From Nothopassalora personata (lineage: Eukaryota > Ascomycota > Dothideomycetes > Mycosphaerellales > Mycosphaerellaceae), in the NCBI GenBank assembly GCA_033816765.1, contig CM066289.1, positions 2,976,001 to 3,040,000 of the forward strand: a stretch of 64,000 nt of DNA. The letters are read 5' to 3'. Every line of letters starts with the position of its first letter. Within the stretch, counting starts at the first letter, position 1. Below, piece by piece: positions 26,968-37,867 of the stretch. Position numbers and translations under genes: made by a program. Below the pieces are notes generated by a model. It saw only the letters and a list, made by a program, of their open reading frames with translations, was not told the origin of the DNA and made no database searches.

Positions 26968-29216
26968 GCTTTAAACGCCCTCTACGATAGGAGACCGATA
27001 GAGTAAACGGGGAACACCCGCCCCTAGTAAAGTAAGTAGAGCCCGACGACCTTAGACCGCGAACGATGCTATTAATGCCTTAGCTACTTATATAGGTAAC
27101 GACACCCTTAAGGTTAGTAAGCTAGAATACTACTATAGCAACCGAGACAAGTTCGACACTTAGGTCTCTTAGATAGATATATACTTCTTGTTTAACTCTA
27201 TACCTAAGAACCTTAAGCCTATCTTTACTACTACCTTCTTAAGAGGACGAGTATAGCATTAGGTTAAACTATTCCTTAGGAAATACCTAGATAGTAACGG
27301 AGAAGATAATACCGACGGAATCTTTAGGTTATATAACTATCTTAAGCATGCTATAAAGAGCGTCTTTAGTGTCTCTAATAAGATTACTACTGCCGTTCGT
27401 GTTATTTAGCATTTAACCTAGAAGACATCTACTACCGAATATGCTACTAAATTCTAGGAATACGCGTAACTTACCGATTAGGACGACGAAGCACTTTAAG
27501 TTATGTACCGAAGAGGACTAAAGGAGCATATTAAGGACGAGTTAATAAAGGACGGTCGGAAGATCGATAGCTTAGGCGACCTCGTTAGAGTTACGATTAA
27601 TCTTAATGACAAGCTCTACGAGAGAGCTATAGAACGACGATACGACTCTAAGGTATCTAGAAAGGCTAGATACATACTAGGCTACGATAACCGTAATAGA
27701 GGCTTCTATAACAACTATAATAATAAGCCTAGGGATAAACCGTACTACGGACTATAGCTAATAGAACTTAACGTTACTAAGAAAGGTCGTAAGATTAGGA
27801 ATAGTAACGGGAATAGAGCATCCCGGAGTTCGAAAGAAACACGAACTTACTACGGATATAGCAAACCTAGCTACCTAGTAAGGGACTACCGCGGTAAGAA
27901 TATAGTACGCCGCGAACAGTTTAATATAATATAACCCCGAACTAGTAAATCTAAGAGTAGCGTTAGATCTCGAGGAGATACCGACTATACTCGGAGAGTA
28001 GGGGAGAGAGCTAGTAATAGAAGTACGACGCCTCTCCTAGACTCCTTAGAAGGACGAGGAGGATACTATAGGTAGTAAATAGTAGTTATTCCATTTTATA
28101 CGAAGAACTAACTACAATAGTTTAATATAATAGCACGAAGAGTCGACTACGAGATCGAATCCGAATCTCGAAATAGTTATAGAAGCCTTTATTAGCGATT
28201 CTGTTACTAAGACTCGTGTTAAGTTTACTACGCTACGAAATTAGGCGTAGGGTATTAGCCTTAATAACCGAGAGGAACCCTAGGAGCGACGTATAGGTAG
28301 AACGCTACGCTCCGAGAAGTAGATATCGACGAATCCTACTTTAACGACGATAGAAGCGATAAGGAAAACTAGGACCTAGGATAGAACGGATCGTAGTTAC
28401 TAGACCTATAGGAAGAAAGTTAAGAAACTACCGGGCTAGATACTGTCGAGGAAGACTAGGATCCGGAAGAATTAAGCGAAGAAGATTCCTCCGAAGGAGA
28501 AGAGAGCGACACTAACGACGATAATAAATAACTAACCTTTACGATTAATGTACCTAAGAAGCTATATAAAATAATCGTACACCTATAAAGAAGGCACGAA
28601 GAATTCCTACCTAAGATAGGCGGACGAAGAATACTATACTCTATTAAGTTTAATAAGACACTCGATGCCCTACGAGGTATAGCCTAGGTATATTCACTTA
28701 TAGAAACGACCGAGAATCTAGTAACCGCTATTATAGAACGACTACCGATAGGGAGCCGAATAATAGAAACTGGATACCTTATACCGTTAGGAACATTTAT
28801 ATCGAATAAATTACGTAATGTAGTATAACACGTATACGCACTCTACTTAGAAACGTAGAAGATCTAGGAACGCTAACAAATATAGGTATAGACATAGAAA
28901 GGCTCGCGCTAGGTTTAAGCGGAGGCCTCGAGACACGAAGTACGACGTTCTATATACGAATAGGGAAAAGGATTATCTCCCTAGGAATAAGCGACCGAAG
29001 GGAGTTATACGACATAGAAAAGGCTTAAGCATTACTAACGATAACAGTGTTTCGAACTAAGATTATCGTTAACGGGCATAAGACAGATGCTATAATAGAT
29101 TCCAGAGCAAGCGGGAACTTTACCTCTAAATTATTTATTATAAGACATAGGATCGCTACCTATGAGAAGAAAGAGGGTTATAAATTAATCGCGGTAGACG
29201 GATTATCCTTACCTAG
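26968..29216 (+). pseudogene. Element D 5' half: RIP-degraded Gypsy gag and protease
   Basis: Directly after the LTR (3-nt gap) is TTAAACGCC, the candidate self-primer site (26,971-26,979). A Gag-like frame runs from about 27,100 to 27,900 with many TAG stops. The best open piece, 27,503-27,757, encodes a Ty3-type gag C-terminal part (LGDLVRVTINLNDKLYERAI) followed by an Asn/Arg-rich basic stretch. A zinc knuckle with Cys changed to Tyr follows (about 27,848-27,892). Then comes an acidic linker and, at 29,047-29,216, a protease-like segment with DSRASGNF, one G-to-A change away from the aspartic-protease DSGA. An element A LTR interrupts it. Orientation is plus. Confidence 0.75.
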
Positions 29217-29586
29217 TATTAACGACTAATAGGTTATGTTAACCTTAGGTTTAGAGAGGGGTCCCTTAGGTCTAACTTGCCCTAATTTCATTTAGGTTTA
29301 ATTAGACATTTAGGTAAGCTAGTAGGACCTAGTATAGCTATTAAGATATATACTACGTAGTTAAGCATTGTAAGCGTAGCATTAAGGAAACAATTCAATT
29401 TATACCTCTCGAGTAGAGGGTATAGGGGATTAAGTCCGCTAATCCTCTTATTTATCTAGCTACTACGCTGCTCGTTACGTAACCTAATTTTACGGTCCCG
29501 GGACCGGCAAATACCCCTGCTTATATAAGCACCGCTCTATACCACTATAACTCGGACAGGCCTATATAGGGTAGTTAGTAGACATT
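29217..29586 (+). repeat. Element A 5' LTR, RIP-degraded (relic A1)
   Basis: It aligns along its length with the intact element A LTR (378 bp), with CA/TG replaced by TA. It lacks the ~22-nt internal duplication seen in the LTRs at 51,199 and 54,845. It is inserted in the element D protease segment. The 26-bp palindrome is kept at 29,487-29,512. Confidence 0.85.
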
Positions 29587-30672
29587 ATTTTTAGTAGTTA
29601 ATAAGGGGGGTTATTAAGTGTACACCCGGTAGCGTATTAGTATCTAGTTTATAAGGTTAAAATTACGGTTTAAGGTCTAAGGTTTACGGTTAAGGTTATT
29701 ACTTAAGGTTAAGGTTCACGGTTAAGGTCGACAAGGTCGAAAACACTTAAGGTCTAAGGTATTTAGTAACAATTACGGTTATAAGGTCCTATTAAGTAAC
29801 AACTAGTATTAGCGCATTCTAAAGTAAGTACTACGTAACAATAGATACAGCTACATTACTAGAAAAACTTAGCACCTTTACCAACATAGGTAGAGGCTAC
29901 GAATAGCCTATAAACCCCACGAAAATAGAAGGGGTCTATAGGGACTCTATCCCTTATAAGGGGATAGAGGAATTAGAGGAAGGGGAAACACCTAAATCTA
30001 GTAAAGAAGGGAGAAGCGGAACTAACGCCGCTAAATTAGGTATAGGTGTAGGAACGAATAGCATAATTAGAATAGATACTATAACTACCCTCTTTAGACG
30101 ATTAGTAGTAGTAATAGAAAACGCTAGCCCTTACTTTCTACCTCTAGGAGGTGCTAAGAATCCGTTCTTTAATAGCACTAATGCTACTAAGTTCTAGGAG
30201 CGGTTTAGCAACCTAATAGACTAGTATCCGCCTCGGGCATCTATTAAGAAGGATAATTTCTAGGTTAGGTTTAAGCGTAATTACGAAACTACTATCCGGC
30301 GCGTAGTTATAAGACTACCTAGGTAGCTTACTAACAAGGCACGTTTTAGGAGAGCGTTCTTATTAGAGTTCTTAAGGTTTAACGCCTACTCGATATTAGG
30401 GAGTCGGGAATATCTTAAGGAGATTGTTAGGGCGTAGTAAGGTAAGAGGCCTAAAGAACAAGATATAAAGGAATTCATCCGCCTATTTGTATCCTCAAGT
30501 AACCTAATTGAACCTAAGGATTTAGATAATAGCTCCCGGAGTCGCCTCCTCCTTTAGAGATTACTAGAGGTAGTCCCGAAAGCAGTCTATAAGGCTTACG
30601 GGCTTTACCTAAAGTAGCCTAAGAAGTTTAGGGACTTTTAGAGGATCCTCGATAAAGCTACTAGTATCGTAG
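29587..30672 (+). pseudogene. Relic A1: leader and gag, part 1
   Basis: It matches the intact element A leader (AAGGTC repeats, 29,655-29,790) and the Gag N-terminus. The start codon is ATA at 29,841, and numerous TGG and CAG codons are TAG. It corresponds to intact positions about 38,876-39,930. It ends at the element B insertion, whose 5-bp target duplication CGTAG is 30,668-30,672 and 33,126-33,130. Confidence 0.88.
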
Positions 30673-30989
30673 TGTTAGGAACCGCTGTACGTTATCCCAA
30701 CTCGGGCTTGGATCTTTGCAGGGATGTCTCAATCAGTTATGAAGGTAGTGGTTCCAAACAGTATATGGTGTATACTTAAAATGAGTTGAGCACGAAGCTC
30801 CTATCTACTCGCTAAGGAGCGTCGTCTATATAGTGCCATGTCTTGGCGTGGTCTCGCGAGATCTGTCCTGCTCTGCGGATCTGTTCGACAGATCCCACAG
30901 ATCCCTCAGATCCCTTGGTCACGTGTTCTGATCCTTGCCTTGCTGCCTGGATGATTGGTTGTCCCCTCTCTGCGAACTAAACCGTAACA
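30673..30989 (-). repeat. Element B copy 1, 3' LTR
   Basis: 317 bp. On the minus strand it begins TGTTACGG. TATA-like CTATATAG lies at 30,826-30,833, and TTGAGCAC (GTGCTCAA on the minus strand) at 30,786-30,793. The half right of about 30,847 differs completely from the LTRs of copy 2. Confidence 0.93.
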
Positions 30990-31065
30990 CCATCCCCCTT
31001 TTAGCCTTAGCTTCGCCCCGAAGCTTACAAAGGAAAGTCCTCCCCACCTCTCTTTCAGACCAGAG

Positions 31066-31788
31066 ATGTCGTCTCTTTTCCCCGTCAACATTCCAGCGTC
31101 TGACGCCGTCCCCACCAAGAAACGAAAACGACGTGCAAATCGAATCCACCGTCTCGGCGAAGAAACCATGCGTCCCTGTTCTCGCTGCAAGGAGAAGGGT
31201 CTCTTGTGTCGCGTACACATCTCGTCGGGCAAGTGCTCCCACTGCCACCTAAGTAACTGTCGCAGCTGCGACGCCAAAGTGACTGAGGTTGAGTGGAAGA
31301 AGCTTGGTGACCAACGAAGGAAGCTGCTCTCGGACCTTGACCGAGCGAAGGAAGCGCTCGCGGAAGCCGGCCGCCTGCGTGCTGCCGCTTTCGAGAAGGA
31401 GATGGAGGCGCATGCGAAAGAGATGCGTCTTCGCAAGCAACTGGATGCCGTGGACCGAAAGGTCGAGGAAGGTCGCTCTCTCGAGGAGCGTGAAATGGAG
31501 GAGGAGGAGGAAGAAGAGCGCGCCCTCGAGCGAGCCGGCCTTCTCCTCGCTCCAGACCCTTCCGACGGTCCCATGCTCAGTCCCTTTACCTGGAGTAACT
31601 GGGAGGGAAACGCAAACTCCGAGTTCTGGAACTTCCTGGATGTTCCGGTGTCTAATCCAGTGGGAAACTCGTCGTTCGTCCCCTGTCTATCCCGTTTTGC
31701 CGTTCGTAGTGTTGACTTCTGTGTCCTAGGCCATCAAATCAAGAAGCCGCTGTTTGATGCCTTGCTGTCCTCAGGTTGTTTCTGCTAG
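31066..31788 (+). CDS. Antisense cysteine-rich/coiled-coil ORF of element B copy 1
   Basis: 240 residues, antisense to the element and starting 76 nt inside the LTR border, so its promoter is probably in the U3 part of that LTR. The N-terminus is basic (KKRKRRANR, near 22-30, a possible nuclear signal). A cysteine cluster follows (about 38-70): C-x2-C-x6-C, then further C-x2-C pairs, able to bind zinc. Then comes a predicted coiled coil (about 75-170) rich in E/K/R heptads, starting with EWKKLGDQRRKLLSDL, and an acidic run of E. The last ~20 codons overlap the sequence shared with copy 2. No function is recognised. It resembles the ORF of copy 2 in layout but little in sequence. A DNA- or RNA-binding regulator is a guess. 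Confidence 0.75.
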   Translation: MSSLFPVNIPASDAVPTKKRKRRANRIHRLGEETMRPCSRCKEKGLLCRVHISSGKCSHCHLSNCRSCDAKVTEVEWKKLGDQRRKLLSDLDRAKEALAEAGRLRAAAFEKEMEAHAKEMRLRKQLDAVDRKVEEGRSLEEREMEEEEEEERALERAGLLLAPDPSDGPMLSPFTWSNWEGNANSEFWNFLDVPVSNPVGNSSFVPCLSRFAVRSVDFCVLGHQIKKPLFDALLSSGCFC

Positions 31789-31840
31789 GCAGATTTCGAG
31801 AAGAAGTTCTCGCATTCCTGGCATGTATTCTCTTCGCGAA

Positions 31841-32776
31841 TCATTGCGTTGAACTCGCGGCTAACCATGTTCTTTTCTTGCAGTTCTTTGCAAAATGGCC
31901 TTGCTCGCCACATACGTAGCAGGTGGAACCTTTGCTCTTCAGCCCCCTTCCTGTCCTACGTTCCGTTACGTCCAATTCCATTGGGTCTCCGTAACCATTA
32001 GGGTCCTGACTTCTGGCCTTGAAGCCCCCTCTTCCGCCCGCGGCGGGTCTCTGGTATCCAGGCTGTACGTGTCGGTCGTACCTCAACTCCTGGAGCCTTT
32101 CGTCGATCTCCTTTGCTGCCTTGATCATCGCCCCTAGCGTAACGACGCTGGCGTTTCGGGATAGTTCGGCTTTGACGTTGTCTTTCAGCCCGAGGTAGAA
32201 CTGCGATCGCAAAGCTGCGTCGTTCCATTCCAGGTCGGCGGCATATCCTTGGAATTCTGAGGCGTACAGCGCTACAGAAGTAGTCTGTCGAAGTTGTCGG
32301 ATATGTCGGTCGGCGTATACCTCCTCATTTGGTATCCCGTATAGATCATCGAGTTTCGTCTCAAACTCGTCGTAGTCGTGGAAAATTTTTCGAGTTTCCG
32401 TTTTCGGTGTTTCTCCCTCGCCCTGGTTGTGAAGCCAGTCCTTGAGGTATGGTCGGAATCCTCTAGCTGCTTTTCCTCGTAGGAAGGATGCGGCGTACAA
32501 GACTTTAGAAGCCTCGCCTTGAAACTGGTGTGCGTTGAAGTGAAGGTACAACTGAACCTGCAGTTGAAAAGCCTCCAGTTTGTCCTTGGTCCCGTCGAAC
32601 GTCTCCGGCATAGATACCTTAGGTGCACGGTGGTGGTCCTGTGAGTTCAGCATACCCATAGGAGTGTTGTTGTTCTTGCTGCTTCCTGTAATCGACATTT
32701 CGCTCATTCGTTCCGTGATGCCAGTTGACTGTGGCTGTTGTCGTGACGGACTCCGGGTAGCGTCTCTCCCAGACAT
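31841..32776 (-). CDS. Element B copy 1 Gag (frameshifted C-terminus)
   Basis: 311 residues from the ATG at 32,776. It has a Ty3/Gypsy-type gag domain (about 45-215; PETFDGTKDKLEAFQLQVQL, ASFLRGKAARGF), a Gly/Arg-rich linker (about 245-260) and one zinc knuckle CYVCGEQGHFAKNC (about 283-296). It forms virus-like particles and binds RNA. After the knuckle the frame diverges from copy 2 because of a one-base deletion near 31,870-31,885, so about the last 10 residues are unrelated. It is otherwise almost identical to copy 2. Confidence 0.88.
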   Translation of the reverse strand: MSGRDATRSPSRQQPQSTGITERMSEMSITGSSKNNNTPMGMLNSQDHHRAPKVSMPETFDGTKDKLEAFQLQVQLYLHFNAHQFQGEASKVLYAASFLRGKAARGFRPYLKDWLHNQGEGETPKTETRKIFHDYDEFETKLDDLYGIPNEEVYADRHIRQLRQTTSVALYASEFQGYAADLEWNDAALRSQFYLGLKDNVKAELSRNASVVTLGAMIKAAKEIDERLQELRYDRHVQPGYQRPAAGGRGGFKARSQDPNGYGDPMELDVTERRTGRGLKSKGSTCYVCGEQGHFAKNCKKRTWLAASSTQ

Positions 32777-32797
32777 ATGCAAAGGGCCCTGGTGGTG

Positions 32798-32805
32798 GTG
32801 CTCAA
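32798..32805 (-). promoter_or_regulatory. Candidate self-primer binding site of element B copy 1
   Basis: On the minus strand TTGAGCAC lies 3 nt inside the 5' LTR. It is the exact complement of GTGCTCAA in that LTR (32,922-32,929), about 40 nt after the TATA-like box (32,962-32,969), where the transcript may start. No tRNA-type TGG site is seen. Confidence 0.55.
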
Positions 32806-32808
32806 AGT

Positions 32809-33125
32809 TGTTAGGAACCGCTGTACGTTATCCCAACTCGGGCTTGGATCTTTGCAGGGATGTCTCAATCAGTTATGAAGGTAGTGGTTCCAAACAGTAT
32901 ATGGTGTATACTTAAAATGAGTTGAGCACGAAGCTCCTATCTACTCGCTAAGGAGCGTCGTCTATATAGTGCCATGTCTTGGCGTGGTCTCGCGAGATCT
33001 GTCCTGCTCTGCGGATCTGTTCGACAGATCCCACAGATCCCTCAGATCCCTTGGTCACGTGTTCTGATCCTTGCCTTGCTGCCTGGATGATTGGTTGTCC
33101 CCTCTCTGCGAACTAAACCGTAACA
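32809..33125 (-). repeat. Element B copy 1, 5' LTR (promoter LTR)
   Basis: 317 bp, identical by eye to the partner at 30,673. It drives the gag transcript leftwards. Confidence 0.93.
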
Positions 33126-33985
33126 CGTAGATAGTAAGGAGGGATAGAAAGCTATATATATAGATTTCCCTCTTACTTTACCTTAGCTATACCGCTTAGT
33201 CGTAAAGTAAATGCCGCGCCTTAAGCCTAAGATTAACACGCTTAAGAAGGCTACCTCTAGGACTGTTATTAATAATGACCTAATCTAGAAGGTAGCTAAA
33301 ATGAGTATACGTATATACTAGCGCGGTCGCGTCGTAGACGCGGGTACCTTCTACCCGAGCGAGAATTAACGCTCTATATAACCGGAGAGGCACGACCTAG
33401 ATACTAAACTATAGGTTTACGTAATGTAGCGTCCCCCGTCCTAGAATCGCGAACAGTTTAAAGCGATAGATAGTTATTACTACAACTATAGTAGTTCGAA
33501 GTACTAGGCTAGTAATTATAGGGCGATAAGGTCCTTAATATCCCGGGGCTACGTATACCTCGCCCCAAACAACTAGTAGTATCTAGGTAAAGAAGGCGAT
33601 CCGCGTCCTACTAAGGTTAACTTTCGGAGGGGCTATAGTAAACCGAAACTGCTCTATATACTCCCTCTACTCGAAGAACATTATAGGCTGATCGAGTTTA
33701 ATAACTAGTATAAAATTCCCGTACTACGTAAGTAATAGATAGGTAGGGACTATACTTAGGTAATAAAGGTTACGCCTCCTAATTATTCTAAGCCCCCTCC
33801 TAACTTTAGGCATTTAATAGAGTATAGCCCTTAGGACGTATAGTCTAGCTAAACGGAGAAGGCTACTAGGATATATTAGGTCTTATTTAGAGAAAGTAAA
33901 GCGGAGTAGGCGATCGACTTAGGCGAGCTTAACGAGGTATCTACCTATCCTATATAGTCTAATAAAGTGAAAGGGAAGGCACCCG
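33126..33985 (+). pseudogene. Relic A1: gag part 2
   Basis: It continues the same element A copy from the CGTAG target duplication. It corresponds to intact 39,930-40,785, including the zinc knuckle region (Cys to Tyr). It is heavily RIP-mutated and ends at a solo element B LTR. Confidence 0.88.
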
Positions 33986-34295
33986 TGTTAGGAACCGCTG
34001 TACGTTATCCCAACTGGGCTTGGATCTTTGCAGTGATGTCTCTGACTCGTTGAGAAGGTAGTGGTTCCAAACAGTATATGGTGTATACTTGAAATGAGTT
34101 GAGCACGAAGCTCCTATCTACTCGCTAAGGAGCGTCGTCTATATAGTGCCATGTCTTGGCGTCGTGTTCGACCGTTCGACCAGGTCGACCGGTCGTCCGG
34201 ACTCACGTGACCTCTGACGTGTCCCCCACGGGCCCACACCGTCATTGGTTCTCCGGTGCTGGATTCCTTCTACCTCGTAGAACTGATCCGTAACA
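33986..34295 (-). repeat. Solo LTR of element B (type 2) with perfect target duplication
   Basis: 310 bp, TGTTA...TAACA, flanked by ACCCG on both sides. It is the same LTR type as copy 2 left LTR, not mutated by RIP. It formed by LTR-LTR recombination within one inserted element. Confidence 0.93.
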
Positions 34296-35143
34296 ACCCG
34301 TAGGCATTCTAAAGAATCCGCACCCGAGGACCCGGTCCTTAGCCTAGGATCTACGAGCCCGAGCTAAGGCTACTAAGAAAGTTCGCCTTTAATTAGAATA
34401 GGAGATCCCGTAAGCTAAGATTACCTAGTAGGAGGTTAAAATAATTAACGAAGTTAGTACTTAAATAAGCGAAACTTAATTATTAGCTAAATCCGGGGTA
34501 ACTCTAGGAAGGGGAAATAATGCCTAAGTAAATAGACTAGGGAACGATGCTAATAAAGGACTGCCTAAGGATATACCTATTAGTCCCGTGAACGCCCCCT
34601 TCGCATAAAGGAAGCGTATATAGAATACTAAGACTATAAGGATTAATAACTACGTCCGACAATATAGCTTAGCTAGTAATAGCCCGGTTACGAAGGAAGA
34701 GGGTATTATCTACTAGATTAATTAGATCCTCTAGACGACGTTTCCTAATGTAAATGCCTAGGATTGGTTTCAATATAGTCGCTAGTTCGAGGCTACCCTC
34801 TTCGGTCGCGTTACTAACACCCCCGCTCTTTAGGAGAAGCTCGCTATAGTGCGACGTCTTATAGGAAAGGACCCTAAGGTTTGTACTAGATAAGTAGTTA
34901 CCTATAAAGATAAACCTAAGTATAATAAGGAGGTCTTCCGCGAAGATAGTTAGGCCTAGTATGTCGGAGTGTATTTAACTATACTTTACTCTAAAGGTAC
35001 GGTCCCTACTACTAAGCTATATAAGGACGTTAAGAAAATCGGGCTCCCTAGTGTTCTTAACAACTTTACTATAGTCCCTAGTCCTTAGGTAGTAGCGGAG
35101 TTTAGGATAAATAAGAACTAGATTAGGTGCCTAATTAATAAGG
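34296..35143 (+). pseudogene. Relic A1: gag/protease part 3
   Basis: It corresponds to intact 40,785-41,630 and ends inside the protease motif (LIDEG region) at the next LTR. Heavy CA/TG to TA change. Confidence 0.87.
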
Positions 35144-35547
35144 TGTTAGGTTTAGTATAACCTAATAATATTACAAGTTAAGAAGACAAGCTTAATCGGG
35201 TTTGTTCTCGGGCCGATAGGAAGTCGAGGGAGAGTAATAAAGCAGTAGCTATCTTATCTCGTAAAGACTAAGTAGTAGTAGGGTAGAGGTTAGGTTATAG
35301 TGTATTCTAAATAGTAATATTAGACAGTGAGTTAAACGCCTCGAAACTATAGGGGGTTCTTAGCGTTCCTAAATACAAAGGAGATTCGTAGATCTCGGTA
35401 GTTAGTCTAATTATACTAAGCATAAGCAGTCTAATTAGTCTAAGCATAAGTAGTCTAATCGCTCCAAGTCTAAGCGCTTAGGTAGGATGAGTTACGTGTT
35501 TGTCTTATTATTATAATTCTAGGGTCTATAGGAATTATTCCGTAACA
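35144..35547 (-). repeat. Solo LTR of element D type, without target duplication
   Basis: 404 bp. On the minus strand it is TGTTACGG...CCTAACA. It is the reverse complement of the LTR at 26,741-26,967. Its flanks map to intact element A positions near 41,630 and 43,490, so about 1.86 kb of relic A1 is missing and no 5-bp duplication is present. It contains imperfect repeats of CTAAGCATAAG(C/T)AGTCTAAT near 35,408-35,450. Confidence 0.85.
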
Positions 35548-35762
35548 CTATCCTAACCTAAAGGTTATAGCTAAGATCCTAGATTAGCCTACGCCTACCT
35601 ATATTAAGGAGGTCCGCACCTATATAGGGCTATGTATATACTTCCGGATATAGATCCCCTAGTTCGTTATTATCGCTCGACTAATGTATAAGCTACTAAA
35701 GAAGGACGCCGAGTTTACCTAGATAGAAAATGAGCAGTTCTCGAAAGAAGAGGTTACTAGAT
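35548..35762 (+). pseudogene. Relic A1: RT/RNase H spacer fragment
   Basis: It matches intact 43,490-43,703 (end of RT connection region), RIP-mutated. It ends at the left LTR of element B copy 2. Confidence 0.85.
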
Positions 35763-36072
35763 TGTTAGGAACCGCTGTACGTTATCCCAACTGGGCTTGG
35801 ATCTTTGCAGTGATGTCTCTGACTCGTTGAGAAGGTAGTGGTTCCAAACAGTATATGGTGTATACTTGAAATGAGTTGAGCACGAAGCTCCTATCTACTC
35901 GCTAAGGAGCGTCGTCTATATAGTGCCATGTCTTGGCGTCGTGTTCGACCGTTCGACCAGGTCGACCGGTCGTCCGGACTCACGTGACCTCTGACGTGTC
36001 CCCCACGGGCCCACACCGTCATTGGTTCTCCGGTGCTGGATTCCTTCTACCTCGTAGAACTGATCCGTAACA
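35763..36072 (-). repeat. Element B copy 2, 3' LTR (type 2)
   Basis: 310 bp, close to the solo LTR at 33,986. It contains a run of GTCGACC/GGTCG units (about 35,943-35,975). Confidence 0.92.
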
Positions 36073-36145
36073 CCATCCCCCTCCCTAGGTGAACTCGTCC
36101 CCGAGTTTCCTTTCCTGTGAGTACTTCCTTCCTCCGATACACGCC

Positions 36146-36748
36146 ATGCCATCCCTAACTCGTCAAGAACGCCGCGATCGCCAATCCGACCGAATCAAAC
36201 TCAAAGGCATCGAGATGCCCAAGCCCTGCACTGGTTGTCGTAACGCGAAAGTGCCCCAGGGCGAGGAACGGCCCAAGTGCATCGTCGACGTCCGTCACGG
36301 CCAGTGTTCCGAGTGCGCCCGCAAGGGTTACGTCACGTGTGACGTGTCCGTTTCCTGGACCGAGTGGGAGCGGCTGCGTGACCAGCGTCGCCAGCTGAAA
36401 CGAAAACTGGAGGAGGCAGAAGAGCTCGCGACCGAGGCTCGTTCTGCGCTCATCGAGCGAGAGGCGAAGGTCCACCGCCTCCGGAAACAGCTGCGCCTCG
36501 CCGAAGACCGTGAGGACGAAGCCATCCGGGCGGACCTGTCGGCGCTCCGCGAAGTGCCCGTCCCGCCGTCCTCTCCGTCGCCCTCCGATTTTCTGTTGGA
36601 GCCTGACCTGTCTTCCCTGGGCGAGTCTCTGGAGCTGCCTCCCCTAACGTGGGCGGAGTTTTCCGAGATGCCCGACTTCTTCGTGGATCCCTCCAGCGTT
36701 GGTTGTTCCGCGTCGGCTGGGGACAATCCGACCGTTGAAGCTTCGTAG
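36146..36748 (+). CDS. Antisense cysteine-rich/coiled-coil ORF of element B copy 2
   Basis: 200 residues from the first ATG; it begins 74 nt inside the LTR, as in copy 1. Basic N-terminus (RQERRDRQSDRIKLKG), a cysteine cluster C-x2-C...C...CSEC-x6-C (about 27-70), then WTEWERLRDQRRQLKRKL opening a long charged coiled coil (about 72-140), then a Pro/Ser-rich acidic tail. It shares layout and the W-x2-L-x-DQRR-x-L core with copy 1 but is otherwise strongly diverged, although the gag genes next door are nearly identical. A possible 3' intron (36,746 to CCCAG at 36,794) would swap the last residues. No function is recognised. Confidence 0.75.
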   Translation: MPSLTRQERRDRQSDRIKLKGIEMPKPCTGCRNAKVPQGEERPKCIVDVRHGQCSECARKGYVTCDVSVSWTEWERLRDQRRQLKRKLEEAEELATEARSALIEREAKVHRLRKQLRLAEDREDEAIRADLSALREVPVPPSSPSPSDFLLEPDLSSLGESLELPPLTWAEFSEMPDFFVDPSSVGCSASAGDNPTVEAS

Positions 36749-36853
36749 GTTTATCCGAATCGTGTTATCCTATGTTGTGGTTTGACTTCTTTTCCCAGGT
36801 CATCAAATCAAGAAGCCGCTGTTTGATGCCTTGCTGTCCTCAGGTTGTTTCTG

Positions 36854-37846
36854 CTAGGCAGATTTCGAGAAGAAGTTCTCGCATTCCTGGTATGTATTCT
36901 CTTCGCGAATCATTGCGTTGAACTCGCGGCTAACCATGTTCTTCTTCTTGCAGTTTCTTGCAAAGTGGCCTTGCTCGCCACATACGTAGCAGGTGGAACC
37001 TTTGCTCTTCAGCCCCCTTCCTGTCCTACGTTCCGTTACGTCCAATTCCATTGGGTCTCCGTAACCATTAGGGTCCTGACTTCTGGCCTTGAAGCCCCCT
37101 CTTCCGCCCGCGGCGGGTCTCTGGTATCCAGGCTGTACGTGTCGGTCGTACCTCAACTCCTGGAGCCTTTCGTCGATCTCCTTTGCTGCCTTGATCATCG
37201 CCCCTAGCGTAACGACGCTGGCGTTTCGGGATAGTTCGGCTTTGACGTTGTCTTTCAGCCCGAGGTAGAACTGCGATCGCAAAGCTGCGTCGTTCCATTC
37301 CAGGTCGGCGGCATATCCTTGGAATTCTGAGGCGTACAGCGCTACAGAAGTAGTCTGTCGAAGTTGTCGGATATGTCGGTCGGCGTATACCTCCTCATTT
37401 GGTATCCCGTATAGATCATCGAGTTTCGTCTCAAACTCGTCGTAGTCGTGGAAAATTTTTCGAGTTTCCGTCTTCGGTGTTTCTCCCTCGCCCTGGTTGT
37501 GAAGCCAGTCCTTGAGGTATGGTCGGAATCCTCTAGCTGCTTTTCCTCGTAGGAAGGATGCGGCGTACAAGACTTTAGAAGCCTCGCCTTGAAACTGGTG
37601 TGCGTTGAAGTGAAGGTACAACTGAACCTGCAGTTGAAAAGCCTCCAGTTTGTCCTTGGTCCCGTCGAACGTCTCCGGCGTAGACACCTTAGGTGCACGG
37701 TGGTGGTCCAATGGGTTCAGCATACCCATAGGAGTGTTGTTGTTCTTGCTGCTTCCTGTAATCGACATTTCGCTCATTCGTTCCGTGATGCCAGTTGACT
37801 GTGGCTGTTGTCGTGACGGACTCCGGGTAGCGTCTCTCCCAGACAT
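36854..37846 (-). CDS. Element B copy 2 Gag (full-length)
   Basis: 330 residues from the ATG at 37,846. It has the same domains as copy 1 with the C-terminus intact: zinc knuckle CYVCGEQGHFARNC (about 283-296), then a Lys-rich stretch and an acidic end. This is probably the functional form. No protease or RT follows. Confidence 0.9.
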   Translation of the reverse strand: MSGRDATRSPSRQQPQSTGITERMSEMSITGSSKNNNTPMGMLNPLDHHRAPKVSTPETFDGTKDKLEAFQLQVQLYLHFNAHQFQGEASKVLYAASFLRGKAARGFRPYLKDWLHNQGEGETPKTETRKIFHDYDEFETKLDDLYGIPNEEVYADRHIRQLRQTTSVALYASEFQGYAADLEWNDAALRSQFYLGLKDNVKAELSRNASVVTLGAMIKAAKEIDERLQELRYDRHVQPGYQRPAAGGRGGFKARSQDPNGYGDPMELDVTERRTGRGLKSKGSTCYVCGEQGHFARNCKKKNMVSREFNAMIREENTYQECENFFSKSA

Positions 37847-37867
37847 ATGCAAAGTGCCCTGGTGGTG

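Larger units (their letters stand above)
30673..33125 (-). mobile_element. Element B copy 1: complete non-autonomous LTR retrotransposon
   Basis: It is 2453 bp long, with 317-bp LTRs (30,673-30,989 and 32,809-33,125) that look identical and have inverted ends TGTTA/TAACA. The 5-bp target duplication CGTAG is perfect and inserted in relic A1 gag. Orientation is minus: the purine tract (AAAAGGGGGATGG on the minus strand, about 30,990-31,002) abuts the left LTR, the candidate primer site abuts the right LTR, and Gag reads minus. It encodes only Gag, with no protease, RT or integrase, so it must be moved in trans. A plus-strand ORF lies antisense between gag and the 3' LTR. It is not RIP-mutated, so insertion post-dates RIP of its host copy. 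Confidence 0.92.
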
